Made by a program: the position numbers and the translations under genes
From: Sporolactobacillus kofuensis
Lineage (GTDB): Bacteria > Bacillota > Bacilli > Bacillales > Sporolactobacillaceae
Length of the DNA stretch: 64,000 bases
NCBI RefSeq assembly: GCF_024125425.1
Contig: NZ_JAMXWN010000006.1
Coordinates: 1 to 64,000 of the forward strand
Reading direction: 5' to 3'
The notes under the pieces: model-generated
Told to the model about the DNA's origin: nothing
Databases searched by the model: none
Seen by the model: only the letters and a program-made list of their open reading frames with translations
Shown here: positions 29,299 through 38,939 of the stretch, piece after piece
Layout of the letters: each line of letters opens with the position of its first letter
How positions within the stretch are numbered: position 1 is the first letter of the stretch

Positions 29299-30870
29299 AT
29301 GATCTTGATCGAAGCAAGTGATATCAAGCATTATATAAAAGAACGGCTACTTCTTGATGTAAAGCAACTGCATATTCATCAGGGGGATCGAATTGGATTG
29401 GTCGGTCGAAATGGTTGCGGAAAAACAACGCTGCTAAATATACTCTCTAAAAAAATAGTCCCGGAAGAAGGAACGGTCATTCAGCAAACAAAATGTACCT
29501 TGTTGCCGCAATTAAAACGTACCGATACAACGAAAAGCGGTGGGGAAGTAACTCAAGCGTACATTCAAAAGGCACTACTCGATCATTCAGAGCTCTTACT
29601 TGCCGATGAGCCAACGACTAATTTAGATACGGATCATATTGAATGGTTGGAGAGAAAGCTCGGTGAATGGCAAGGGGCGTTTGTGATTGTGTCGCATGAC
29701 CGGGCTTTTCTGGATGCACGGTGTACAACGATTTGGGAAATCGATGAAGGAAAAGTCAACGTATACCCAGGCAATTACAGCGCTTATGCTAGACAAAAGG
29801 AAATAGAGCATGCAGAGCAGCAATCAGCCTATGAAAGCTATGAGAAGAAAAAACGGCAATTGGAAGAAGCATTAACTCTAAAAAAGAGAAAAGCTCAGCG
29901 GGCAACAAAAAAACCGAAAAACTTGAGCGGCTCTGAAGCACGAATTATAGGAGCCAAACCCTACTTTGCCAAGAAGCAAAAAAAGCTTCAGCAAACGGTA
30001 GCCTCTATTGAAACTCGGTTAGAAAAGCTTGAGAAGGTAGATAAAGTGAAGGAGATTCAGCCGCTCACGATGGATTTGCCGAATGCCGACACATTTAAGA
30101 ATCGCATTATTCTTCGCGTAGAGGATGTCTCCGGCAGAATTGGTGAGCGTATCCTTTGGCACAAAATGAGTTTTCTTGTTCGTGGTGGCGACCGATTCGC
30201 GATTATTGGGCCCAACGGTAGCGGAAAAACGACGCTTCTTAAGAAAATTATCAACGGTGCACCTGGGATCACGCAGTCTCCGTCTATGAAGATCGGGTAT
30301 TTTAGCCAAAATCTCACTATCCTAAATGAGGAGCAATCGATCATCGAGAATATCCGCGTAACCTCAAAGCAGGAGGAAACGCTGATTCGAACGGTTCTTG
30401 CACGGATGCATTTTTATAGAGATGACGTCTATAAGCGTGTAGGCGTTTTAAGTGGCGGTGAACGAGTCAAGGTTGCTTTGACAAAAGTGTTTTTAAGTGA
30501 TATTAATACATTAATTTTGGATGAACCGACAAATTATCTGGATATGGAAGCGGCCGGTGCATTAGAGTCGCTCCTTAAAGAGTACGAAGGCACCGTCATT
30601 TTTGTCTCCCATGATCGCCGATTCATTGAAAACGTTGCTTCGCGGATATTGGAAATCCGCAACCAAACCATCCACGTGTTTGACGGAACATACCGACAAT
30701 TTAAACGCGATCAGTTGCATGAAAAAAATCGTGATGACAAAAAAGAGAAAAAGCTCTTACTCGAAACAAAAATATCGGAAGTACTCAGCCGCCTAAGTAT
30801 CGAACCTACTGAAGAATTAGAAACGGAATTTCAGAACCTTTTAACGGAAAAGAAGAAATTGGATCAATAA
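29299..30870 (+). CDS. ABC-F ribosomal protection protein, Vga(A)-like
   Basis: A 523-residue soluble protein with two ABC domains and no membrane segments. Walker A GRNGCGKTT near residue 36 and GPNGSGKTT near 312, signatures SGGEV and LSGGERVKVAL, and DEPTTNLD/DEPTNYLD are intact. The inter-domain linker (about residues 180-260, including KKPKNLSGSEARIIGAKPYF) and the tail with VLSRLSIEP follow staphylococcal Vga(A), which dislodges lincosamide, pleuromutilin and streptogramin A antibiotics from ribosomes. AAAAGGGG eight bases upstream fixes the start at 29299. Expression is probably attenuated by the leader. Drug range is inference. Confidence 0.88.
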   Translation: MILIEASDIKHYIKERLLLDVKQLHIHQGDRIGLVGRNGCGKTTLLNILSKKIVPEEGTVIQQTKCTLLPQLKRTDTTKSGGEVTQAYIQKALLDHSELLLADEPTTNLDTDHIEWLERKLGEWQGAFVIVSHDRAFLDARCTTIWEIDEGKVNVYPGNYSAYARQKEIEHAEQQSAYESYEKKKRQLEEALTLKKRKAQRATKKPKNLSGSEARIIGAKPYFAKKQKKLQQTVASIETRLEKLEKVDKVKEIQPLTMDLPNADTFKNRIILRVEDVSGRIGERILWHKMSFLVRGGDRFAIIGPNGSGKTTLLKKIINGAPGITQSPSMKIGYFSQNLTILNEEQSIIENIRVTSKQEETLIRTVLARMHFYRDDVYKRVGVLSGGERVKVALTKVFLSDINTLILDEPTNYLDMEAAGALESLLKEYEGTVIFVSHDRRFIENVASRILEIRNQTIHVFDGTYRQFKRDQLHEKNRDDKKEKKLLLETKISEVLSRLSIEPTEELETEFQNLLTEKKKLDQ

Positions 30871-30942
30871 CCCAAAAAGGGAAAACGAAGGCGAAAAATC
30901 GTAACGAACAGTTGAAAAACAGTAACGAACAAACAAATGAAA

Positions 30943-30983
30943 AAGCCGATGATTTCCCCCAATTAGAGGGGGATCATCGGCTT
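30943..30983. terminator. Bidirectional terminator between the ABC-F and FtsH-like genes
   Basis: AAGCCGATGAT pairs with ATCATCGGCTT with inner CCCCC/GGGGG; A tract before and T-rich after, so usable by both convergent genes. Confidence 0.85.
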
Positions 30984-30993
30984 AGTTATTTTA

Positions 30994-32706
30994 TTATTTT
31001 TCTTCAATAGGTTCTTCTGATGATTGCTTCGAAGCTGAGGTTGCGACCAAAGCTTTAATTTCGGGAACTTCCGGCCGCGTATGACCATACAGATTGATGT
31101 AGATTTCCTCAATTTCTTCTCCGGTAAGATCACCACGCGTGAGTAATTCTCGGGCAATGGCATGGACAAAGTCGGTTTGGTCTTGGATCAATGTCTTCAC
31201 TTGGCTCATTTGATCTTTTAACAATGCATTGATCTTTGGGCGGAGTTGTTTGAGTGCATCCTGTTGTGAACCTGTTGATAGCCAGCTGAACAATTCATCG
31301 CCCATTCCGACTGCCCCGAGGTAAGCACCGGCAAGCTCAGTTGCTTGCTGCAAATCTGAGGTTACACCATTTAATTTTTTTCCTAAAAAGAGTTCTTCAG
31401 TTGCGCGTGAAGCGAGGCAAACTTGTATTTCTGCTAACATCTCGCTATCGCTCTGGTTGTAGCGCTCATGTGTCGGTTTTGTCGCCGCAAGACCAAGTGC
31501 ACCACCACGTCGGATAATGGTGACTTTCCAGACGCGTTCATGAGGTTTCAGCAAATATTGAGCAACCGCATGTCCGGCTTCATGATAGGCGACATTCCTT
31601 TTTTCATCAGCACTCATTGAACGAAGCGGTTGTTTCAGCCCCCACTCATAGGTTTCCATGGCTGCCCTGAAATCTTCGTAGCTCGCTTTTTTTGCATTAC
31701 GCTGATGTGCAATGATAATCGCTTCGTTAACAATATGCTTGATCTGTGCCGGGCTGTAGCTAATTGTATCTAGCGCCGCTTTCTGAGGAGTTAATGTTTC
31801 ATCTCGATTAATTTTCTTTAGATAATAATCGAATACATCGACTCGGCCATCATAATCTGGCGGGTACACCCAGAGCTTTCGATCAAATCGGCCGGGACGA
31901 AGCAAGGCAGGATCAAGTACGTCGGGAAGATTCGTTGCACCGATAGTTAAAACGGCACGCGGCTCTGCTTTTTTGTGCCTGAGTCCAAGCGAACGCAGCA
32001 GCTTAGCAAAACGTGAATGATCAATATTTGGCGGATCCATTTGCAGGAGCAGCTCATTAAGTAGACCGGACCCGCCCATGCCAAGCATCCCACCGAGACC
32101 GCCGCTGCCCATACTGGATTGCCGAGACATACCAATCGCGTCAATTTCATCAATGAAAATAATGCAGGCACCATACGTTTTTGCTAATTTCCGCGCTTTT
32201 CGGTAAAGGCTCATGACTTTCAAATTTCCAACACCGAAGAACATATTTTGAAAGCTTGGTGCCGAAGCATATGCAAAGGGTACCTGAGCCTCATTAGCGA
32301 TGACTTGTGCAAGATAGGACTTTCCGGTCCCAGGGGGTCCACACAGCAGCATACCACGGATGGCTTGACCGCCCATTTTCTTAAAATCTTTAACACCTTT
32401 AAGCAAGGTGACAATGCGTTTCGCATTTTCGACGATTTCGGGGTTGCCACGGTAGTCGTCCCAGCTTGATCCGGTCTCCCCAGGCATGATCCAATACGTC
32501 CTGCCCCTAGCAAGAAACCAAAAGAGCGCAACAAATTGAATAATAATAATAAGTACGGAAAAAAAGAGTTGGAACAATAAGTTAATGACAGTCAGTGCAA
32601 TGTTCTGTGCGCGTGATCCTCCTACCCAGATCACGCCAATGACGATCACAGCTAAGGTGATAAGAATCAATAATTTCCGCCACATGATCCAGTGATATTT
32701 TTTCAT
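30994..32706 (-). CDS. FtsH-like membrane AAA+ metalloprotease (divergent paralogue)
   Basis: A 570-residue protein with two N-terminal hydrophobic segments (about 10-29 and 39-67), an AAA+ domain and a peptidase M41 domain. Walker A GPPGTGKS (123-130), Walker B IIFIDEID (182-189), arginine fingers in LRPGRFDR, the zinc site HEAGH (375-379) and third-ligand Asp451 in VTSDLQQAT are intact, so it should be active. Differences from FtsH are the near-absent extracytoplasmic domain and a Gly/Met-rich insert at about 198-250 between Walker B and the sensor (ATN). It is a single gene, probably an accessory FtsH rather than the housekeeping one. Confidence 0.85.
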   Translation of the reverse strand: MKKYHWIMWRKLLILITLAVIVIGVIWVGGSRAQNIALTVINLLFQLFFSVLIIIIQFVALFWFLARGRTYWIMPGETGSSWDDYRGNPEIVENAKRIVTLLKGVKDFKKMGGQAIRGMLLCGPPGTGKSYLAQVIANEAQVPFAYASAPSFQNMFFGVGNLKVMSLYRKARKLAKTYGACIIFIDEIDAIGMSRQSSMGSGGLGGMLGMGGSGLLNELLLQMDPPNIDHSRFAKLLRSLGLRHKKAEPRAVLTIGATNLPDVLDPALLRPGRFDRKLWVYPPDYDGRVDVFDYYLKKINRDETLTPQKAALDTISYSPAQIKHIVNEAIIIAHQRNAKKASYEDFRAAMETYEWGLKQPLRSMSADEKRNVAYHEAGHAVAQYLLKPHERVWKVTIIRRGGALGLAATKPTHERYNQSDSEMLAEIQVCLASRATEELFLGKKLNGVTSDLQQATELAGAYLGAVGMGDELFSWLSTGSQQDALKQLRPKINALLKDQMSQVKTLIQDQTDFVHAIARELLTRGDLTGEEIEEIYINLYGHTRPEVPEIKALVATSASKQSSEEPIEEK

Positions 32707-33151
32707 CCACTCACTCCTTTACATGGTGACTCCGACCCAATTAAACCTGCTGATTTCTTCCTCAAGGAATGAGAGAAAGCATCGTTATTAAGGGTAAAAA
32801 TTTCTTCTTTGAAAAGTTTCATCATGGACTTAGCGTCACCAGGTGACACAAACCCCAATAATTTAACATAGATTAATTATAATCGGTTTAGAATTAATTC
32901 ACATAATATTGAAATAAAATACATGGCTTCATAGGAATGCCTGCTTGTGAAATGGGGAAAGAGCAGGTCACAAGCATGTTGTTTGCTCACTTTTTGGTTC
33001 GTGTGATAGACTCTGTGTGTACGAAGCAGTGACGAAAAAACTGAGCTTAATGAAGTGGTTCATGTAATTGCATGAAATGCAGGATCAGGAAACTTAGGGA
33101 CACTTTGGCACTTGTCATTAACTATCAAGAAGTGAACATGGAGGTGTTCGT
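32707..33151. other. Intergenic region between divergent genes
   Basis: AT-rich, holding the promoters of the FtsH-like gene (minus) and the DsbA-family gene (plus). I see no gene, RNA family or repeat copy in it. Confidence 0.4.
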
Positions 33152-33880
33152 ATGAAAATTGAAGTTTGGTCTGATGTCGCGTGCCCATTCTGCTACATTG
33201 GAAAGCACAGACTAGAAAATGCACTCAGTCAATTTCCTCATAAAGAACAAGTTGAGGTTGAATTTAAAAGCTTTGAACTGGATCGGCATGCACCACTGAG
33301 CACAGATAAAAGCATTTATGAGAAATTAGCGGAAAATTACGGGATTAGTATTGAGCAGGCGAAACAAAATGTTCAAGGGCTTAGCAAGCAAGCAGCCTCT
33401 GTTGGGCTGAATTTTAACTTTGATGACATGAAATTATCAAATACGTTTAATGCGCATCGCTTGATCAAGTGGGCAGAACAGAACGGAAAAGGAGCACCGA
33501 TGATCGAAAACCTGTTTCGGGCCTACTTTATTGAAGCTAAGAATGTGGGGAATTTGGATACACTTGCAGATATTGCGGAGGCATCAGGTTTAGATAGAAC
33601 GGAAGCCGTAAAGGTTCTTAATGATAAGGATCTCTATGTAGATGATGTCCGCAAGGATGAAGATGCAGCTCGAAAATTCGGGATCAACGGTGTGCCGTTC
33701 TTTATTATGAATCGTAAATACGCCATTTCGGGTGCACAGCCAACCGAGACCTTTGTCGCTGCACTGCAACAGGTATGGGAAGAAGAGAATCCAACACCGA
33801 AATTGCATGTGCTTTCATCAGACAATGGAGACGAAGCATCATGTACGGATGGAAATTGCATGATTCCACAGAAAAAATAA
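33152..33880 (+). CDS. DsbA-family oxidoreductase (FrnE-like)
   Basis: A 242-residue thioredoxin-fold protein of the FrnE/DsbA group. It begins with the strand IEVWSDVACPFCYIGKHRLE carrying CPFC, has an all-helical insertion (about 60-170), and closes with the cis-Pro loop NGVPFFIMNRKYAISGAQP. No signal peptide, so it acts in the cytoplasm, where homologues have been tied to disulfide or polyketide chemistry and stress tolerance. The tail adds two cysteines (SCTDGNCM) that could form a second redox pair. GGAGG precedes the ATG. Single gene. Confidence 0.87.
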   Translation: MKIEVWSDVACPFCYIGKHRLENALSQFPHKEQVEVEFKSFELDRHAPLSTDKSIYEKLAENYGISIEQAKQNVQGLSKQAASVGLNFNFDDMKLSNTFNAHRLIKWAEQNGKGAPMIENLFRAYFIEAKNVGNLDTLADIAEASGLDRTEAVKVLNDKDLYVDDVRKDEDAARKFGINGVPFFIMNRKYAISGAQPTETFVAALQQVWEEENPTPKLHVLSSDNGDEASCTDGNCMIPQKK

Positions 33881-33975
33881 TGAATCGGCGAGAGCTGCTG
33901 TACATGGAGTATCGGGTTGTGACCTTTACCATGACCGCATAATCACAAAGATGATTTTTGTCCTGTAATCAAGCA

Positions 33976-34010
33976 AAAAACCGAGAGGCTGTTTATTCCT
34001 CTCGGTTTTT
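33976..34010. terminator. Bidirectional terminator
   Basis: AAAAACCGAGAGG (33976-33988) pairs exactly with CCTCTCGGTTTTT (33998-34010), between convergent genes. Confidence 0.9.
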
Positions 34011-34047
34011 CACGTTTCAAATGTATTTATCAGTCGGGGGGCTATGA

Positions 34048-35439
34048 TCATCTTTTGCTGTTGGTTTGCGTTCGCTCTTCGTCTGTCAACGCCTTTGCGG
34101 CTTTTTCAGCCACATGCATGGCGGTATCCACGCAATCCGGCAAGCCTACGCCATGAAGCATGGCCCCACATGCATAGACACCGCTCATTTTCTCGAGTGC
34201 ATCTTCAAACGCCTGAACACGCTGATTATGATTGACGGTGTATTGCGGCATAGTGTCAATCTGGCGAGTGATGACCGAGAACAAAGGGGTCCCGATATTT
34301 CCAATTTTTCTCAGATCAGCGAGTGCTTTTTTCTCGATCACTTCGTCGCTTTCTTCAACGATTGATGCATTGTCCGCGGTTCCTACGTACGTGCGGATCA
34401 GTGTGCCATTTTCAGGTGCAGCGTAGGACCATTTGCGATCCATAAAGCTGCACGCGGTAATAGTTAGCCCTTCTTTTCTGGAGACGACATAGCCTGTCCC
34501 ATCAATTGGTTCTACCTCGTTTTTATTAAAGGCAAAGGCTACGGATGCCGTTGACGTCCGTTTATCATTGGTCAAACTCCAGGCTTCAGAGAAATCGAGC
34601 AGTGGTCCGAATTGTTTTGGAGATGTTGCGAGAATGATGGCGTCAGCGTTCATCACGGTACCATCCTCTAGAGTGACGCTTCTCGGCGCAACATGAGCAA
34701 CAGGTGTGTTTAACCGAATTTCATCTGCATAGGAAGCCAGTTTTTCTGTCAGAACGTCAAGTCCACAGGATAGGGATAGAAATTGTCCCGATCTTTTCTT
34801 TGGTGTTCCCGCTTGTTTGGGTGGTTGGATGCTTTTCATGCCCAAAATGAGGCTTCTGTGCTTCTTTTCAATGGCCGCAAATTGAGGCAGTGTGGCCTCC
34901 AAACTCATATCCGCCAAATTGCCGCTATATATGCCGGAAAGTAATGGCTCAATCATATTGGTTACGAGTTCTGAACCAAGACGCCTTTCGAAAAATTCTT
35001 TTAGCGAAATGTCTTTGTCCCGATACACGTGCGGAATCAGCAGGTCCAAAGCCGCACGCAGCTTACCCCAAGGGCTGACGAGTCCGGTCGTCACCATCGG
35101 AAGCAGCTTTGTAGGAATGCCCATAACGGAACCGGCCGGCATCTTCCTGAGCTGATGGTTGACGTAGATATAATAAGTGCCTGTCCCTGAATGGACGAGC
35201 TGGTCCCCAAGACCAATATCGTTAATCAGGTTGGTAAGTGCCGGCTTACGTGCCATGTAGCCCTCAGGACCGCACTCAATCACAAATCCGTCCCGTCTCA
35301 CGGTCTTAATCTTTCCACCGATTCTACCAGAGGCTTCAAGTACCGTAACCTTAGCTTCTGGTTTTCTTTTTTTTATGTAGAAGGCTGCAGCCAGTCCTGA
35401 AATCCCGGCGCCAATAATAATCACTTTCTGTTGTTCCAC
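34048..35439 (-). CDS. cgoX: Coproporphyrinogen III/protoporphyrinogen oxidase (CgoX/HemY type)
   Basis: A 463-residue FAD flavoprotein. The dinucleotide motif GAGISGLAAAFYI starts at residue 8, followed by EASGRIGGKIKT and ECGPEGYM; the C-terminal FAD contact YACGAMLHGVGLPDCV is near residue 430. In Gram-positives this oxygen-dependent enzyme oxidises coproporphyrinogen III in the coproporphyrin-dependent haem pathway. hemE and hemH, its usual operon partners, are not next to it. TGGAGG-like AGGCGGAGG precedes the start. Other amine-oxidase-fold enzymes are less likely. Confidence 0.88.
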   Translation of the reverse strand: MEQQKVIIIGAGISGLAAAFYIKKRKPEAKVTVLEASGRIGGKIKTVRRDGFVIECGPEGYMARKPALTNLINDIGLGDQLVHSGTGTYYIYVNHQLRKMPAGSVMGIPTKLLPMVTTGLVSPWGKLRAALDLLIPHVYRDKDISLKEFFERRLGSELVTNMIEPLLSGIYSGNLADMSLEATLPQFAAIEKKHRSLILGMKSIQPPKQAGTPKKRSGQFLSLSCGLDVLTEKLASYADEIRLNTPVAHVAPRSVTLEDGTVMNADAIILATSPKQFGPLLDFSEAWSLTNDKRTSTASVAFAFNKNEVEPIDGTGYVVSRKEGLTITACSFMDRKWSYAAPENGTLIRTYVGTADNASIVEESDEVIEKKALADLRKIGNIGTPLFSVITRQIDTMPQYTVNHNQRVQAFEDALEKMSGVYACGAMLHGVGLPDCVDTAMHVAEKAAKALTDEERTQTNSKR

Positions 35440-35699
35440 TTTGACAATCCTCCGCCTAACATTATTCTCATTACTTCGTGATTCAGTTCCAAATATTCAT
35501 TACATCCATCTTAGCACGTAAACTGTTTTGTGGGCATTTGGTTTCGCATTTAGATGTATCGAAAAAATGAATCCGGAGTGATGCGCAACCCCCCGTAGAC
35601 TTTTGCCTGTTATTCGTAAGTTTTGAAAATAGGAGCAGAAATCATTCATGCTTCATGTTAAGATATTTTTTAGTATACGAAAGTAAAAAGGTGAGTTTA

Positions 35700-36614
35700 T
35701 TGGTTGCCATTTTGTTTAAAGAAAGTATCGAATTAATTATTTTTATGCTTGCCGGATTTTTGTTGGTGAAATTGAATGGGTTGAAACAGATGCATATTTC
35801 CGGACTGTCTAGTGTTCTAACAAATTTAGCATTGCCATGCGCCATATTAATGAGTTGTCAAATACCGTTTAGCTGGAGCATCGTGAACATCATAATTCAA
35901 TCGATGATCGTCAGTCTGCTTTTTATGCTGATTACATTATTCATTGCCATCGGTGTAACGAAACTTTTCAAGGTCAAGATCTCTCTGCAGTCGGTTTGGA
36001 TCGGCTGCTGCACATTTTCAAATATCTTGTTTATTGGCATTCCCATTATCGGTTCAATTTTTGGCGAGCGAGGCTTAATTGCATTAGTCACATATAATGC
36101 TGTTTCAAATGTTTTCCTGTTTACATTTGGCATTAAATTGTATTCGGGAAAATCGCATTTTGATTTCCGATCTTTTTTATTCACCTCGGCTATTGCGGCG
36201 TCGATTATCGGTTTCGTGTTCTTCTTTACAAAAATCACGATTCCAAAGCCGTTTGCTGAGGCGCTCACATCATTAGGTGGCATGACGGCCCCGCTGTCTA
36301 TGGTCATTACTGGTGCTTTGTTTGCTTTTACAGATATGAAGAGACTCCTAAAAAGAATCGATATTTACAACTTCTGCCTGACGCGATTAATTATTCTGCC
36401 GATTCTATTGATTCCTCTTTTGAAACTTGGTGTTCCTAATACGATCATTTTGGGTGTCATGATCATTGCAGCAGCGATGCCTGCCGGAGCAATTAATACG
36501 GCCATGGCGGAACTATATGCTGGAGAAGGAAGGACCGCCTCAGAATATGTGGTCGTCTCGACGTTAATAAGTATGGTGACGATCCCCATCATTACCTATC
36601 TTGCGTTATCCTGA
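35700..36614 (+). CDS. AEC-family transporter (auxin efflux carrier/malate permease type)
   Basis: About 304 residues with ten hydrophobic segments in two five-helix halves, typical of AEC carriers for malate or other organic acids. The first half begins ESIELIIFMLAGFLLVKLNGL; the second includes MIIAAAMPAGAINTAMAELY near the end. TTG at 35700 is preferred: AAAAAGGTG lies six bases upstream and the family normally starts there. An ATG at 35655 would add 15 polar residues with no binding site. Substrate unknown. Confidence 0.8.
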   Translation: MVAILFKESIELIIFMLAGFLLVKLNGLKQMHISGLSSVLTNLALPCAILMSCQIPFSWSIVNIIIQSMIVSLLFMLITLFIAIGVTKLFKVKISLQSVWIGCCTFSNILFIGIPIIGSIFGERGLIALVTYNAVSNVFLFTFGIKLYSGKSHFDFRSFLFTSAIAASIIGFVFFFTKITIPKPFAEALTSLGGMTAPLSMVITGALFAFTDMKRLLKRIDIYNFCLTRLIILPILLIPLLKLGVPNTIILGVMIIAAAMPAGAINTAMAELYAGEGRTASEYVVVSTLISMVTIPIITYLALS

Positions 36615-36664
36615 TTCGAGCAAAGAGAATCTTTTGATCGAGCCTGACGGAAGCTCACAAAAAC

Positions 36665-36694
36665 GAGAGGAAGTTCAACTTCCTCTCATTTTTT
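36665..36694 (+). terminator. Terminator after the AEC carrier
   Basis: GAGAGGAAGTT pairs with AACTTCCTCTC, followed by a T run. Confidence 0.88.
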
Positions 36695-36714
36695 CAAAAG
36701 AAAAGAAAGTAAGA

Positions 36715-36780
36715 CTGTTTGCGTAAAAATACGGCGAAAATGCGAGACACCTGATGAAATTCCTCATTGATCTTATCTGA
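36715..36780 (+). repeat. Truncated copy of the GC-rich repeat
   Basis: TGCGTAAAAATACGGCGAAA and ATGCGAGACACCTGATGAAA match only the left edge of the repeat as seen at 28820. The rest of the gap to 37031 is AT-rich; TTGACA at 36964 is a possible -35 without a good -10. Confidence 0.4.
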
Positions 36781-37031
36781 AATAATCTCACTTAAAATGG
36801 TTGCTACGGATACCCTATAATTTTCCATTCTTGTACACAGATGTTAGCAATGCTAATAACTAGAGGAAATATGAACCAATTTGCGATTTTTGTAATCGAA
36901 TTGTATCGCTGCTGTCAACACGATGTTACTCTGTTGCAATTTCATGAGCCTATGATTAGTTTTGTTGACAATAGTTACATAAATCAATGAAAAAAGAGAT
37001 TATGGACGATTGCATTGGGGAGGAACTTATA

Positions 37032-38078
37032 ATGAAAAAAAGATTATTATCTGTTGCATTGATTGGTGGCTTAGCCGTGACAAGCCTTGGAACACATCAG
37101 GCGTTCGCAGCTTCAGGAACATCAGTGGTAAATAAAGCACAACAGGGAATTGGACAAGCCTACTCATGGGGCAATAATGACTGCTCAGGGTTTACCCTTC
37201 GCGTCTTCTCTCAGTTAGGTATTCAATTGCCACATAACGCAGCTGCACAGGCAGGATATGGAACTGCAGTGAGCCGCTCAGACTTGCAACCGGGAGATCT
37301 TGTTTTCTTCAACACGTCGGGCAGTGGGATTTCACATGTCGGAATTTATGTCGGAAATAATCGTATGATTAGTTCTGAAAATGAAAATACAGGTGTTCGT
37401 GAAACACAAATCTTTGGTGGTGGCGCATCAAGTTACTGGGCACCACGCTATGTTACTGCACGGAGAATTGTGACAAGTAGTCAGCCTGCAGTACAGCAGT
37501 CTTCGAGTTCAACGCAAACAAAAGAATCAATTCGAGAGTCTCAATCTTCGTCGACTCAAACGAGTACAAATCAAGGTACCTCAGATGTACAACAGCAGCA
37601 GAGCACGTCAACGAATCAGACAGCATCATCCGATCAACCAAAGGCGGCGGTAACTGCCCAAACAGAGACGAGCAATCCATCGGACTCTGCATCGACTCCA
37701 TCATCAAATGTAACTCAGAAACATTCGAGCACTTCAAATGCTGCTGTCAAAGTTTCCAAGAAAGCCAAGACGATAACGGCACATACAAATAACGGAGTGT
37801 ATATTGTACAGGCAGGAGACACGCTTTGGGCGATTTCGAATCATAATGGCATTTCCGTGAAGAAAATTCAACAAATTAATAAGCTTAATGGATCTTTGAT
37901 CAAACCTGGACAGAAAATCTTACTTCAGAGTCCATCGAAAAAATACACGATTAAATCCGGTGACACACTTTGGGCCATTGCCAAAGCACATGGCATCACT
38001 GTTGAACAGTTAATGAAGATCAATCACCTGTCGTCGGATAAGATCTTCCCAGATCAATTGCTGACGATTTCTAAGTAA
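37032..38078 (+). CDS. Secreted NlpC/P60 endopeptidase with two LysM domains
   Basis: A 348-residue exported cell-wall hydrolase. A signal peptide ending in AFA-A (about residue 26) leads to an NlpC/P60 domain with catalytic Cys in NNDCSGF, His in ISHVGIYVG and the usual third polar residue. A Ser/Thr/Gln-rich linker of about 100 residues follows, then two LysM peptidoglycan-binding modules (YIVQAGDTLWAIS and YTIKSGDTLWAIA). LytE/LytF-type D,L-endopeptidases cut peptide stems, but there LysM comes first; here the order is reversed. GGGGAGGAA gives the start at 37032. Confidence 0.92.
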   Translation: MKKRLLSVALIGGLAVTSLGTHQAFAASGTSVVNKAQQGIGQAYSWGNNDCSGFTLRVFSQLGIQLPHNAAAQAGYGTAVSRSDLQPGDLVFFNTSGSGISHVGIYVGNNRMISSENENTGVRETQIFGGGASSYWAPRYVTARRIVTSSQPAVQQSSSSTQTKESIRESQSSSTQTSTNQGTSDVQQQQSTSTNQTASSDQPKAAVTAQTETSNPSDSASTPSSNVTQKHSSTSNAAVKVSKKAKTITAHTNNGVYIVQAGDTLWAISNHNGISVKKIQQINKLNGSLIKPGQKILLQSPSKKYTIKSGDTLWAIAKAHGITVEQLMKINHLSSDKIFPDQLLTISK

Positions 38079-38145
38079 TAATAAGTGGATTTCTAATATG
38101 TTGGTTGTTTACTAGAGGGATTTTCCTTCATATCGATCTATGGAT

Positions 38146-38179
38146 AAGTGAGCGGGCAGTAGATGCACGCTCACTTTTT
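38146..38179 (+). terminator. Terminator after the NlpC/P60 gene
   Basis: AAGTGAGCG (38146-38154) pairs with CGCTCACTT (38168-38176), then TTT. Confidence 0.85.
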
Positions 38180-38293
38180 CACTTTGAAAAATCCTCACGA
38201 TGCTTTTTAAACGAGTCACATCTGTATCTTTTAAACAATATGAAATCATTTTATAATAAATGAAAACGGCGGGATAAAAAAGGCGGGACGGGA

Positions 38294-38836
38294 ATGCAAC
38301 CAATGCGAAGAGCTGATAAGCTATGCACGGATCAGGAGAAAATCGACAATTTTTTAAGCCACGCACAAGTAGGTTTTTTAGGACTCAATGATGAAGAATA
38401 TCCCTATGTTGTACCGCTTAATTTTGTTTGGTACCAAAATAAGATTTATTTTCACGGTGCAGATGAGGGGAAAAAAGTAGATTTAATGCGCATGTCATCC
38501 AACGCTTGTTTTACCGTCTGTACGGAGTACGGGATTATGGCGGGTTCTGTGCCGGCACATACAAGTACAGCTTATTTGAGTGTTATGATTTTCGGAAAGG
38601 CGACGCGTCTTACCGACTTGGATGAAGCACGGGACGCCATGCAAAAATTGCTTGATAAATATGTGCCGGATTATTTTAATCGCCCATTGGCCCGCACACA
38701 TCTTGAAAAATACCGCTCATCCCTTGGCAGCGCGACAGCTGTTTACTGCCTGGATCCGGATGTAATGACTGCGAAGGAGCAACCATTAGATCAGAGGCGG
38801 GCATTTATGCCGGGGAAGAAGGCCGGGAAGCGATAA
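38294..38836 (+). CDS. Pyridoxamine 5'-phosphate oxidase-fold flavin protein (NimA-like)
   Basis: A 180-residue split-barrel protein of the PNPOx-like/NimA group. Features are an N-terminal MQPMRRADK segment, VGFLGLNDEEYPYVVPLNFVWYQN, and FHGADEGKKVDLM, the flavin-contact region. Members bind FMN or haem, and NimA-type ones reduce nitroimidazoles, but most have unknown physiological roles. AAGGCGGGACGGG precedes the ATG. Single gene, convergent with the ZIP transporter. Confidence 0.78.
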   Translation: MQPMRRADKLCTDQEKIDNFLSHAQVGFLGLNDEEYPYVVPLNFVWYQNKIYFHGADEGKKVDLMRMSSNACFTVCTEYGIMAGSVPAHTSTAYLSVMIFGKATRLTDLDEARDAMQKLLDKYVPDYFNRPLARTHLEKYRSSLGSATAVYCLDPDVMTAKEQPLDQRRAFMPGKKAGKR

Positions 38837-38939
38837 AAGGATTCAAAGCAGTAATGAATCAATCAAGGGCCCCTTGCCCGTTACCTGCGACATCGAAAGG
38901 GGTCTGAGTGCCTTTAGCTAAGGTCGGGTGTCGGCCCCT

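Noticed and set aside
37001-37016. TATGGACGATTGCATT, matching 9 of 10 PlcR box positions before the NlpC/P60 gene
   Set aside because: It lies 15 bases from the start codon, downstream of any usable promoter, and about two such near matches are expected by chance in 64 kb.
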